DNA of 6,331 nucleotides from the NCBI GenBank assembly GCA_017483425.1, contig JAFUWM010000150.1:1-6331 (forward strand), read 5' to 3'. A program made the translations under genes and the position numbers. Origin of the DNA: Lachnospiraceae bacterium (GTDB lineage Bacteria > Bacillota > Clostridia > Lachnospirales > Lachnospiraceae). The notes below the pieces were generated by a model that ran no database searches, had not been told where the DNA came from, and was given only the letters and a program-made list of their open reading frames with translations. Below are positions 1 to 6,331 of the stretch, in pieces; positions within the stretch are counted from its first letter, which is position 1, and each line of letters starts with the position of its first letter.

Positions 1-743
1 CTGACAAGCTTGAAGCCGTGCTGAAGCAGGCCGCGAAGCTTCTCGCCTCCAATACAAACTATACGGCGCTCATAAGCTCACCGGAGACCCACAGGAATAA
101 GCTGAAATTCCTGCAGCTTTCAAAGGTGGAAAAGGATTCTCTGCTCGCGGTCATAGTAGTAGAGGGAAATATCATCAAAAACAAGATGATACAGACCGAG
201 GAAGAGATAGACGAGGACACGATACTCAAGCTGAATCTCCTGCTCAATACCCACTTGAACGGACTGTCGCTTGAGGAGATAAATTTAGGACTTATTACTC
301 TGCTCAAAGAAAGGGCGGGGATACATACAGAGATCGTCAGCTCCGTGATAGACGCGGTAGCGGATGCGATAAGGGCGGATGAAGACCTCGAGATATACAC
401 ATCCGGGGCGACTAATATGTTTAAGTATCCCGAGCTTATGGATTCGGGCAAAGCGACGGATATAATAAATACCTTTGAGAATAAGGAAGAGCTTGAAAAG
501 ATCGTCAATGCTTCCCTTGCCGAAAATAACGCGGGCAAGAATGAAATGCAGGTTTATATAGGTAAGGAAATGGCAAGTCCGGCAATGCAGGACTGCTCGG
601 TAGTCACGGCAACCTATGATCTGGGCGACGGCATGAGAGGTACGATCGGCATCGTGGGACCGAAGCGTATGGACTACGAGAAGGCCATGGGAACGATGCA
701 GAGCCTCATGAACCAGCTGGACGAGATATATAAGAAAAAGTAG
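1..743 (+). CDS. hrcA: Heat-inducible transcription repressor HrcA (5'-truncated by window edge)
   Basis: HrcA is the cytoplasmic repressor of class I heat-shock genes. In Firmicutes it binds CIRCE inverted repeats, and its activity depends on GroEL. The reading frame is open from base 3 and gives 246 residues up to the TAG stop. The family is usually about 340 residues, so roughly 100 N-terminal residues, including the winged-helix DNA-binding domain, lie outside the window. A GTG at base 18 is an internal Val codon, not the start. Visible landmarks are the linker segment containing SNTNYTAL, the GAF-like/dimerisation core, and the conserved C-terminal block GMRGTIGIVGPKRMDYEKA followed by an amphipathic helix ending in a lysine-rich tail. 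Position directly before grpE-dnaK-dnaJ supports the call. No frameshift is seen in the visible part. Confidence 0.95.
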   Translation, partial: DKLEAVLKQAAKLLASNTNYTALISSPETHRNKLKFLQLSKVEKDSLLAVIVVEGNIIKNKMIQTEEEIDEDTILKLNLLLNTHLNGLSLEEINLGLITLLKERAGIHTEIVSSVIDAVADAIRADEDLEIYTSGATNMFKYPELMDSGKATDIINTFENKEELEKIVNASLAENNAGKNEMQVYIGKEMASPAMQDCSVVTATYDLGDGMRGTIGIVGPKRMDYEKAMGTMQSLMNQLDEIYKKK

Positions 744-744
744 C

Positions 745-750
745 GGAGGA
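745..750 (+). promoter_or_regulatory. Ribosome binding site of grpE
   Basis: GGAGGA lies just after the hrcA stop and 7 nt before the ATG at 758. It is a strong Shine-Dalgarno match with good spacing and fixes the grpE start. Confidence 0.85.
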
Positions 751-757
751 AAATACA

Positions 758-1414
758 ATGGGTAAAAATAAAGACAAAAAAAAGCCTGAAACGGACGCCG
801 AAGAGTCCATGCAGGAGGAGGCTTCGGTAAAGGAATCGGCAGAGGAAGCAGCGGAGGAGATCGCAGAGGAAGCGGAAGCTGCAGAGCCGGGAGAGACGGA
901 GGAAGACGGATCATCCGAAGAAGAAACCGGGAAAGAACCGGATGCTGAGAAAGGCTTAGAGGAAAAGGAAGATCCTAAGGATAAAAAGATCGCGGAGCTT
1001 AATGACAAGGTAGTACGCCAGATGGCGGAGTTTGACAACTTCCGCAAGAGGACGGAAAAGGAAAAGGCAGAAACCTTCGCGAACGGCGAAAAGGCGGTTA
1101 TAGAGGCGATACTTCCTGTAATAGATAATTTTGAAAGAGCCCTCGATATGGCCGGTCAGGACGAAGATAAAAAGGATGATCCTTTCATAGAGGGCATGGA
1201 CAAGGTATACAGGCAGCTTATAGACGAGCTCGAAAAACTCGGAGTCAAGCCTATAGAAGCGCTTGGAGCGGACTTTGATCCCAACCTGCATAATGCGGTC
1301 ATGCAGGAGGAAACGGAGGAATTTGAATCCGGAAAGGTCTGCAAGGAATTACAAAAAGGATATACGTTAAATGATTCAGTCGTAAGACACTCAATGGTGT
1401 CGGTCGCACAATAA
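758..1414 (+). CDS. grpE: Nucleotide exchange factor GrpE
   Basis: GrpE is a cytoplasmic homodimer that drives ADP release from DnaK and so resets the Hsp70 cycle; in some bacteria it also acts as a thermosensor. The product is 218 residues, about 20-30 longer than the E. coli and B. subtilis proteins. Residues 1-10 are basic. Residues 11-75 form an acidic, Glu/Ala-rich low-complexity tail with 30 Asp/Glu in 65 residues. The long dimerisation helix follows (about 76-112, with AEFDNFRKRTEKE at 90-102), then ILPVIDNFERAL (118-129). The C-terminal beta domain contacts DnaK and includes GADFDPNLHNAVMQ (170-183) and the family signature GYTLNDSVVRHSMVSVA (201-217). The start is set by the GGAGGA site 7 nt upstream. 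The gene sits 14 nt after hrcA and 22 nt before dnaK, consistent with one operon. The acidic extension is the only unusual trait. Confidence 0.97.
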   Translation: MGKNKDKKKPETDAEESMQEEASVKESAEEAAEEIAEEAEAAEPGETEEDGSSEEETGKEPDAEKGLEEKEDPKDKKIAELNDKVVRQMAEFDNFRKRTEKEKAETFANGEKAVIEAILPVIDNFERALDMAGQDEDKKDDPFIEGMDKVYRQLIDELEKLGVKPIEALGADFDPNLHNAVMQEETEEFESGKVCKELQKGYTLNDSVVRHSMVSVAQ

Positions 1415-1422
1415 AAAGAGAT

Positions 1423-1428
1423 AGGAGG
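1423..1428 (+). promoter_or_regulatory. Ribosome binding site of dnaK
   Basis: A perfect AGGAGG lies in the 22-nt grpE-dnaK gap, 8 nt before the ATG at 1437. It is the best site in the window, fitting for the most abundant product of the operon. Confidence 0.88.
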
Positions 1429-1436
1429 AAAAGACT

Positions 1437-3338
1437 ATGAGTAAAATAATCGGAATCGATCTTGGAACAACAAATTCATGCGTGGCAGTCATGGAGGGCG
1501 GAAAGCCCACTGTCATAGCAAACGTGGAAGGAATGAGAACTACCCCTTCGGTGGTCGCGTTCACAAATAACGGAGAGAGGCTTGTCGGTGAGCCCGCAAA
1601 AAGACAGGCGGTCACAAACGCTGACAGAACCATATCATCAATCAAGCGTGATATGGGTACAGACCATGGGCGCACGATAGACGATAAGAAGTATTCACCG
1701 CAGCAGATATCGGCAATGATCCTTTCAAAGCTTAAGGCTGACGCTGAGAGTTATCTCGGCGAGACGGTTACAGAAGCGGTCATAACGGTTCCCGCGTACT
1801 TCAATGACGCCCAGAGGCAGGCCACAAAGGATGCCGGAAAGATCGCTGGGCTTGATGTAAAGCGTATCATAAACGAGCCCACGGCAGCGGCGCTGGCTTA
1901 CGGTCTTGATAATGAAAAAGAGCAGAAGATACTTGTATACGACCTCGGCGGTGGTACATTCGATGTATCCATAATCGAGATCGGAGACGGTGTCATAGAG
2001 GTTCTTGCTACAAACGGCGATACGCATCTCGGCGGAGACGATATCGATAATGTGATATCAAAGTACATGGTAGATGACTTCAAAAATAAAGAAGGCATCG
2101 ATCTTTCCGGCGACAAGATGGCAATGCAGCGTATCAAGGAAGCAGCAGAGAAGGCAAAGAAGGAGCTTTCAAGCGCGACGACCACAAATATCAACCTGCC
2201 TTTCATAACTGCTACGGCGGACGGCCCCAAGCATTTTGATATGAACCTTACAAGGGCAAAGTTTGAGGAGCTTATCCATGAGATAGTCGAAAAGACCGCA
2301 GTTCCTGTACAGAACGCGATGAAGGATGCAGGACTTAATAACTCCGATCTTGGCAAGGTTCTCTTAGTCGGCGGCTCAACACGTATCCCCTGCGTGCAGG
2401 ATAAGGTAAAGCAGCTTACAGGTCAGGAGCCTTCAAAGAGCCTTAACCCGGATGAATGTGTTGCCATAGGCGCTTCGATCCAGGGCGGCAAGCTCGCTGG
2501 CGACGCAGGTGCGGGAGATGTGCTTCTGCTTGATGTCACACCGCTTTCACTGTCGATAGAGACTATGGGCGGCATAGCTACAAGGCTTATCGAGAGAAAC
2601 ACCACGATACCTACGAAGAAGAGCCAGGTATTCTCTACGGCAGCCGATAATCAGACCGCGGTTGATATCAATGTCCTCCAGGGTGAGAGGCAGTTCGCGA
2701 AGGATAATAAGAGCCTCGGACAGTTCAGGCTCGACGGTATCCCTCCCGCAAGGAGAGGTATGCCGCAGATCGAGGTGACCTTTGATATAGACGCGAACGG
2801 TATCGTTAATGTATCGGCAAAGGATCTTGGCACGGGCAAGGAGCAGCACATCACTATCACAGGCGGATCCAGCATGTCCGATGATGAGATCGACAGGGCT
2901 GTAAAGGATGCCGAGCAGTATGAGGCACAGGACAAGAAGCGCAAGGAAGCTATCGATACCAAGAACGAGGCGGATTCTTTCGCGTTCCAGACAGAGAATG
3001 CGATAAATGAAGTTGGAGACAAGCTGGATGCTTCGGCAAAGAGCGAGGTAGAGGCTGATCTTAAGGCTCTCAAGGATATACTTGCAAAGCACGGAGACGC
3101 TTCCGAGCTTTCCGACAGTGATGTTGATGAGATCAAGGCAGCTAAGAGCAAGCTCGAGCAGTCTGCGCAGAAGGTATTCTCGGCAATGTATGAGAATATG
3201 CAGCAGGCGCAGGGCGGACCTCAGGCAGGCCCCGCGCCCGATATGGGCAATATGGGCGGCTCTGCTGATAATTCAGGATCGTCTTCATCCGATGACGGCG
3301 GCCCTGACGTAGTAGATGCTGATTATAGGGAAGTTTAA
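1437..3338 (+). CDS. dnaK: Molecular chaperone DnaK (Hsp70)
   Basis: DnaK is a cytoplasmic ATP-dependent chaperone that binds exposed hydrophobic peptides, working with DnaJ and GrpE. The 633-residue product is full length. The nucleotide-binding domain spans about 1-360 and carries the Hsp70 signatures IDLGTTNS (7-14), VYDLGGGTFDVSII (167-180) and VLLVGGSTRIPCVQ (308-321). Residues aligning with catalytic positions of other Hsp70s are present: D8, K70, E147, D169, T174 and D176. The interdomain linker is DVLLLDVTP (361-369). The substrate-binding beta domain follows to about 480, then the helical lid, a Gly/Pro/Ser-rich disordered tail (about 590-622) and the conserved acidic end DVVDADYREV. 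The segment after K70 runs RDMGTDHGRTIDDKKYSPQQIS, lacking the roughly 25-residue insertion found in proteobacterial DnaK; this is a classic Gram-positive trait. The start is confirmed by AGGAGG 8 nt upstream. No defect is seen. Confidence 0.99.
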   Translation: MSKIIGIDLGTTNSCVAVMEGGKPTVIANVEGMRTTPSVVAFTNNGERLVGEPAKRQAVTNADRTISSIKRDMGTDHGRTIDDKKYSPQQISAMILSKLKADAESYLGETVTEAVITVPAYFNDAQRQATKDAGKIAGLDVKRIINEPTAAALAYGLDNEKEQKILVYDLGGGTFDVSIIEIGDGVIEVLATNGDTHLGGDDIDNVISKYMVDDFKNKEGIDLSGDKMAMQRIKEAAEKAKKELSSATTTNINLPFITATADGPKHFDMNLTRAKFEELIHEIVEKTAVPVQNAMKDAGLNNSDLGKVLLVGGSTRIPCVQDKVKQLTGQEPSKSLNPDECVAIGASIQGGKLAGDAGAGDVLLLDVTPLSLSIETMGGIATRLIERNTTIPTKKSQVFSTAADNQTAVDINVLQGERQFAKDNKSLGQFRLDGIPPARRGMPQIEVTFDIDANGIVNVSAKDLGTGKEQHITITGGSSMSDDEIDRAVKDAEQYEAQDKKRKEAIDTKNEADSFAFQTENAINEVGDKLDASAKSEVEADLKALKDILAKHGDASELSDSDVDEIKAAKSKLEQSAQKVFSAMYENMQQAQGGPQAGPAPDMGNMGGSADNSGSSSSDDGGPDVVDADYREV

Positions 3339-3344
3339 TCAAAA

Positions 3345-4517
3345 ATGGCAGAACAAAAGAGAGATTACTATGAGGTGCTCGGAGTTGACAAAGGAGCCGA
3401 CGAAGAGACACTGAAAAAAGCATATAGGAAGCTCGCTAAGAAATACCATCCGGACGCAAATCCCGGCGACAAGAATGCCGAGGCCAAGTTCAAGGAGGCA
3501 TCAGAGGCGTATGCCGTCCTTTCGGATCCCGACAAGCGTCGTCAGTACGACCAGTTTGGCCATGCGGCGTTTGACGGGCCCGGAGGAGGCGGCGGATTCG
3601 GCGGGTTCGGCGATTTCAGCTCTATGGATTTCACGGATATGTTTGGAGATATATTCGGAGATCTGTTTGGCGGAAGGAGCAGGGCTAACCGAACCGGTCC
3701 GAGGAAGGGAGCGAACTTACGCACAGCGGTACGCATTTCCTTTGAGGAAGCAGTGTTTGGCTGTGAGAAGGAGATAGAGCTTACCTTGAAGGATGAGTGT
3801 CCTAAGTGCAAGGGTACGGGCTGCAAACCCGGAACGAGCAAGACTACCTGCGGAAAATGCGGCGGAAGAGGCCAGATCGTATTCACGCAGCAGTCGCTCT
3901 TTGGCACGGTTCAGAACGTACAGACGTGTCCCGACTGTCAGGGTACGGGTCAGGTCATCAAGGATAAATGCCCGGACTGTTATGGCACAGGCTATATTGC
4001 GTCCAAGAAAAAGATACAGGTTTCCATACCTGCAGGAATAGATAACGGTCAGGCGGTACGCATAAGGGACAAGGGAGAGCCCGGAACGAACGGAGGTCCG
4101 AGAGGCGACCTTCTGGTAGAAGTCGATGTCGCGAGACATCCCATATTCCAGCGCCGCGACATGGATATTTATTCCACGGCTCCGATCTCATATGCGCAGG
4201 CAGCGTTAGGCGGGGATGTGATGATAGATACTGTAGACGGGAAAGTCGTCTACAATGTAAAGGCCGGAACACAGACCGATACGAGAGTCAGGTTAAAGGG
4301 TAAGGGAGTACCCTCGCTCAGAAACTCCAATACGAGAGGGGATCAGTATGTGACCCTTATAGTCCAGGTACCTACGGGGCTTAATAATCAGGCAAAAGAC
4401 CTTCTGCGCCAGTTTGATTCGGTTACGGGCGATTCGCTGAACTATGTCGCAAAGCACGAAGGCGACGCCGCCAAGGAGAACGCCAAGGGCAAGAAGAAAA
4501 AAGGAATGTTTAAGTAG
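3345..4517 (+). CDS. dnaJ: Chaperone protein DnaJ (class A Hsp40)
   Basis: DnaJ is the J-domain co-chaperone that captures clients and stimulates DnaK ATP hydrolysis in the cytoplasm. The product has 390 residues, normal for type A. The J domain (about 6-71) has the essential HPD at 35-37 and the QYDQFG end (67-72). A Gly/Phe-rich linker spans about 78-110. The zinc-binding domain has all four CXXCXGXG repeats, starting at C152, C169, C195 and C209, so both zinc sites look intact. The C-terminal peptide-binding domains follow, with IPAGIDNGQAVRIRDKGEPG (228-247), and a lysine-rich tail GKKKKGMFK ends the protein. The start is clear because MAEQKRDYYEVLGV is the usual J-domain opening. Only a weak AGGG (3327-3330) lies upstream, 14 nt from the ATG, so with a gap of 6 nt to the dnaK stop, translation is probably coupled to dnaK (inference). 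Confidence 0.98.
   Translation: MAEQKRDYYEVLGVDKGADEETLKKAYRKLAKKYHPDANPGDKNAEAKFKEASEAYAVLSDPDKRRQYDQFGHAAFDGPGGGGGFGGFGDFSSMDFTDMFGDIFGDLFGGRSRANRTGPRKGANLRTAVRISFEEAVFGCEKEIELTLKDECPKCKGTGCKPGTSKTTCGKCGGRGQIVFTQQSLFGTVQNVQTCPDCQGTGQVIKDKCPDCYGTGYIASKKKIQVSIPAGIDNGQAVRIRDKGEPGTNGGPRGDLLVEVDVARHPIFQRRDMDIYSTAPISYAQAALGGDVMIDTVDGKVVYNVKAGTQTDTRVRLKGKGVPSLRNSNTRGDQYVTLIVQVPTGLNNQAKDLLRQFDSVTGDSLNYVAKHEGDAAKENAKGKKKKGMFK
4232..4254 (+). repeat. 8-bp perfect inverted repeat inside dnaJ
   Basis: TGTAGACG and CGTCTACA flank a 7-nt loop (GGAAAGT), so the dnaJ mRNA could fold a small hairpin here. It lies in codons for TVDGKVVY in the C-terminal domain and has no following T-run, so it is not an intrinsic terminator. 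One such repeat is about what chance would give in 6 kb. Confidence 0.4.
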
Positions 4518-4520
4518 ATC

Positions 4521-5714
4521 ATGTTCAGATCATTCCTTATAAAATACGGTGAGATAGGCGTCAAGGGCAAAAACAGATATGTGTTTGAGGATGCCCTGAT
4601 GAAACAGATAAAATATGCGCTGCGCAAGGTGGATGGTGAATTTGCCGTTACAAAAGATAAAGGCGGGCGCATATTTGTTGAGGTAAAAAGCGTGGAATTC
4701 GACTATGACGCGGTTATTAACGCGCTGCAGCATGTGTTCGGGATCATCGCTTTTTGTCCTGTAGTCCATGTAGAGGATATTTCCATCGAAAATCTCAGGG
4801 CTGAGATCGTTAAATATGTTGACGAGGTCTTTGAGGATAAAAATTTTTCATTCAAGATCAATACAAGGCGGGCGCATAAATCATACCCTATGACATCAAT
4901 GGAAGTGGATGCTTCTCTTGGTGAAGCTGTCCTTATGGCTTATCCCGAAACCCGTGTGGACGTACATGCCCCTGAGGTCGATATAAGGGTTGAGATCCGG
5001 GATATAGTACATATTTATTCCAAAGAGATACCGGGAACAGGCGGTATGCCAGTGGGCACAAACGGCAAGACGATGCTGCTTTTGTCCGGAGGGATAGACT
5101 CTCCGGTAGCGGGATATATGACCGCAAAACGAGGGGTTATAATAGACGCGGTCTACTTCCACGCTCCGCCGTATACTTCCGACAGGGCGAAGCAGAAGGT
5201 CATAGACCTTGCAAAGCAGGTAGCGGAATATGCGGGACCGGTTTATCTGCATATAATCAATTTCACGGATATCCAGCTCGCAATTTACGAAAAATGTCCT
5301 CATGACGAGCTTACCATCATCATGAGACGCTACATGATGAGGATAGCGGAGCATCTGGCTAAGGAAAATGACTGTCTGGGACTCGTGACAGGGGAATCCA
5401 TAGGCCAGGTTGCATCCCAGACCCTGCAGTCTCTGTATGTCACGGATGCCGCAGTGAGATCCATGCCTGTGTACAGACCCCTTGTGGGAATGGACAAGCA
5501 GGAGATCATAGACCTTTCAGAAAAAATAGGAACCTATGAAACCTCAATATTGCCGTATGAGGACTGCTGTACTATATTTGTGGCAAAGCATCCCGTCACC
5601 AAACCTAAGCTTTCGATAATTGAAAGATCCGAAAGGAAGCTTGATGATGTGATAGACGGCCTTTTAGAGGAGGCTTTGGCTGCGGATGAGCTCGTTATCG
5701 TCGGAAAAGACTGA
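4521..5714 (+). CDS. thiI: tRNA 4-thiouridine synthetase ThiI (THUMP plus PP-loop, no rhodanese domain)
   Basis: ThiI adenylates U8 of tRNA and, using persulfide sulfur from a cysteine desulfurase, makes 4-thiouridine. In E. coli a C-terminal rhodanese domain also serves thiamine thiazole synthesis. The 397-residue product has the N-terminal ferredoxin-like domain opening with LIKYGEIGVKGKNR (6-19), a THUMP domain (about 58-165) and a PP-loop ATP-pyrophosphatase domain with LLLSGGIDSPVAGY (186-199). It also has HAPPYTS (214-220), GESIGQVASQTLQS (291-304) and PYEDCCTIFVAKHP (345-358). The C349-C350 pair lies where the catalytic cysteine is expected (inference from position). It stops without a rhodanese domain, as in Bacillus ThiI, so s4U formation is the likely role. 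The gene begins 3 nt after dnaJ. The nearest Shine-Dalgarno-like AAGGA (4501-4505) is 15 nt from the ATG, so coupling to dnaJ is likely. No cysteine desulfurase gene lies next to it here. Confidence 0.96.
   Translation: MFRSFLIKYGEIGVKGKNRYVFEDALMKQIKYALRKVDGEFAVTKDKGGRIFVEVKSVEFDYDAVINALQHVFGIIAFCPVVHVEDISIENLRAEIVKYVDEVFEDKNFSFKINTRRAHKSYPMTSMEVDASLGEAVLMAYPETRVDVHAPEVDIRVEIRDIVHIYSKEIPGTGGMPVGTNGKTMLLLSGGIDSPVAGYMTAKRGVIIDAVYFHAPPYTSDRAKQKVIDLAKQVAEYAGPVYLHIINFTDIQLAIYEKCPHDELTIIMRRYMMRIAEHLAKENDCLGLVTGESIGQVASQTLQSLYVTDAAVRSMPVYRPLVGMDKQEIIDLSEKIGTYETSILPYEDCCTIFVAKHPVTKPKLSIIERSERKLDDVIDGLLEEALAADELVIVGKD
5668..5673 (+). promoter_or_regulatory. Probable ribosome binding site of the downstream membrane protein, inside thiI
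   Basis: AGGAGG lies within the thiI 3' end, 12 nt before the ATG at 5686. The spacing is longer than ideal. The match still favours 5686 over the later ATG at 5740, which has no comparable site. It could also be chance, since the same bases encode Glu-Glu in ThiI. Confidence 0.5.
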
Positions 5715-6331
5715 CCGCATACAGGTTTTTGTTTTCTCAATGCTCCTTGGGGCATTTCTTTTTATACTCATATATGGTCCCTATGTGCTGAATCCTTTTT
5801 ACGATGACTGGATATTTATGACAGGAGAGAGGGATCTGCCTCAGCATTATCTTGGCTTCTGCCTATACAGGTCAAGCCCCTGGCAGTTTCCGCTGGGACT
5901 TGTGACTACGGCGTCATTTCCCCATGATATGTCAGTAATATATACCGATGCGATACCGCTTTTTGCGTTTGTAGGAAAGCTGCTGGATCCGGTGCTTCCG
6001 CATACCTTTCAGTACCTGGGGATATTCGGTTTGCTTTCAATGGCTCTGACCGGAGGTATGGGAGCGCTGATCGTTTATGAATATACCAAAAAAAAGTATG
6101 TGGCGATCCTCTCATCCGTGCTTTATTCCATGAGCTGGGTGCTGCTTTACAGGATGTTTTATCATACCTCGCTTACCTCCCACTGGCTTTTCCTGCTGGC
6201 ATTTTATCTTTGGATCAGACTGGACTTAAAAGAGCATGCTTCCCTTAACTGTATTGCTTTTTTTGTTCTTTCCGTCATTTCGATGCTCATACATCCTTAT
6301 ATATGGGCTATGTGCGGCGGAATCATAGCAA
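5686..6331 (+). CDS. Polytopic membrane protein, N-terminal part (possible GT-C-like / DUF6311-like; truncated by window edge)
   Basis: This frame stays open from the ATG at 5686 to the right edge, giving 215 residues with no stop. It begins MSSLSSEKTDRIQ, a short polar N-terminus, then a first membrane segment (about 13-35). Next is a polar loop with the acidic pair D40-D41 before W42 (NPFYDDW). Further hydrophobic stretches lie at about 108-133, 138-159, 166-179 and 188-215. The motifs SPWQFPLGL (65-73) and YTDAIPLFAF (about 86-95) resemble bacterial DUF6311-type proteins as I recall them. An acidic pair in the first extracytoplasmic loop is typical of GT-C glycosyltransferases acting on lipid-linked sugars. 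Both assignments are inference without a search. Start choice: 5686 keeps the first membrane segment whole, while ATG 5740 would cut into it. It overlaps thiI by 29 nt. The function is not established. Confidence 0.75.
   Translation, partial: MSSLSSEKTDRIQVFVFSMLLGAFLFILIYGPYVLNPFYDDWIFMTGERDLPQHYLGFCLYRSSPWQFPLGLVTTASFPHDMSVIYTDAIPLFAFVGKLLDPVLPHTFQYLGIFGLLSMALTGGMGALIVYEYTKKKYVAILSSVLYSMSWVLLYRMFYHTSLTSHWLFLLAFYLWIRLDLKEHASLNCIAFFVLSVISMLIHPYIWAMCGGIIA

Noticed and set aside
18..20. GTG as the start of the first gene
   Set aside because: The frame is open to base 3, and the sequence before and after it matches the middle of HrcA, whose DNA-binding domain would be missing. It is an internal Val codon in a gene cut by the window edge.
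285..914. Long minus-strand open frame (209 codons) across the hrcA-grpE junction, and similar antisense frames across all genes
   Set aside because: They lie opposite well-supported genes, give low-complexity Ser/Leu/Pro-rich or unrecognisable products, and cross the junction of two real genes. They are shadows of plus-strand codon bias.
4232..4254. Inverted repeat in dnaJ as a terminator or regulatory hairpin
   Set aside because: It has no T-run, lies deep in a conserved coding region, and an 8-bp repeat of this kind is expected about once by chance in this length.
5715..5739. Terminator after thiI
   Set aside because: The T-rich stretch (TTTTTGTTTT) after 5725 has no stem before it, and it lies within the first membrane segment of the next reading frame, where Phe and Val codons explain it.
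5740..5742. ATG at 5740 as the start of the membrane protein
   Set aside because: It would cut into the first membrane segment and has no Shine-Dalgarno site. The ATG at 5686 gives a polar N-terminus followed by a complete hydrophobic segment.
1..6331. CIRCE operator (TTAGCACTC-N9-GAGTGCTAA) or an internal heat-shock promoter
   Set aside because: No match was seen by eye. The gaps between genes (3-22 nt) are too small for one, and the expected site is upstream of hrcA, outside the window.

Overview
The window looks like chromosomal DNA from a low- to mid-GC Clostridia-type Firmicute, most likely a Lachnospiraceae member. The evidence is the hrcA-grpE-dnaK-dnaJ gene order, a DnaK whose ATPase domain lacks the long insertion seen in proteobacterial DnaK, strong AGGAGG-type ribosome binding sites, a ThiI without a rhodanese domain, and frequent ATA (Ile) and AGG/AGA (Arg) codons. 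The genus is not determinable by eye.

Layout: all six genes read on the plus strand and are almost back to back. (1) The 3' two-thirds of hrcA, the heat-shock repressor, is cut by the left edge. (2) grpE, the nucleotide exchange factor, follows after 14 nt. (3) dnaK, the Hsp70 chaperone, follows after 22 nt. (4) dnaJ, the Hsp40 co-chaperone, follows after 6 nt. (5) thiI, tRNA 4-thiouridine synthetase, follows after 3 nt. (6) The start of a polytopic membrane protein, probably a GT-C-like or DUF6311-like protein, overlaps the end of thiI by 29 nt and runs off the right edge.

How they work together: DnaJ delivers clients to DnaK and stimulates its ATPase, GrpE resets DnaK by releasing ADP, and HrcA represses the operon. 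HrcA would act through a CIRCE operator, expected upstream of hrcA and therefore outside this window; no CIRCE-like repeat was seen inside it. ThiI (tRNA modification) and the membrane protein are not known parts of the chaperone cycle. Their tight spacing suggests co-transcription or read-through.

There is no intergenic gap longer than 22 nt. I saw no RNA gene, mobile element, CRISPR array, convincing terminator or minus-strand gene. The region is mostly ordinary. The points worth a second look are the thiI and membrane-protein tail of the operon, the long acidic N-terminus of GrpE, and the weak ribosome binding sites of dnaJ and thiI.
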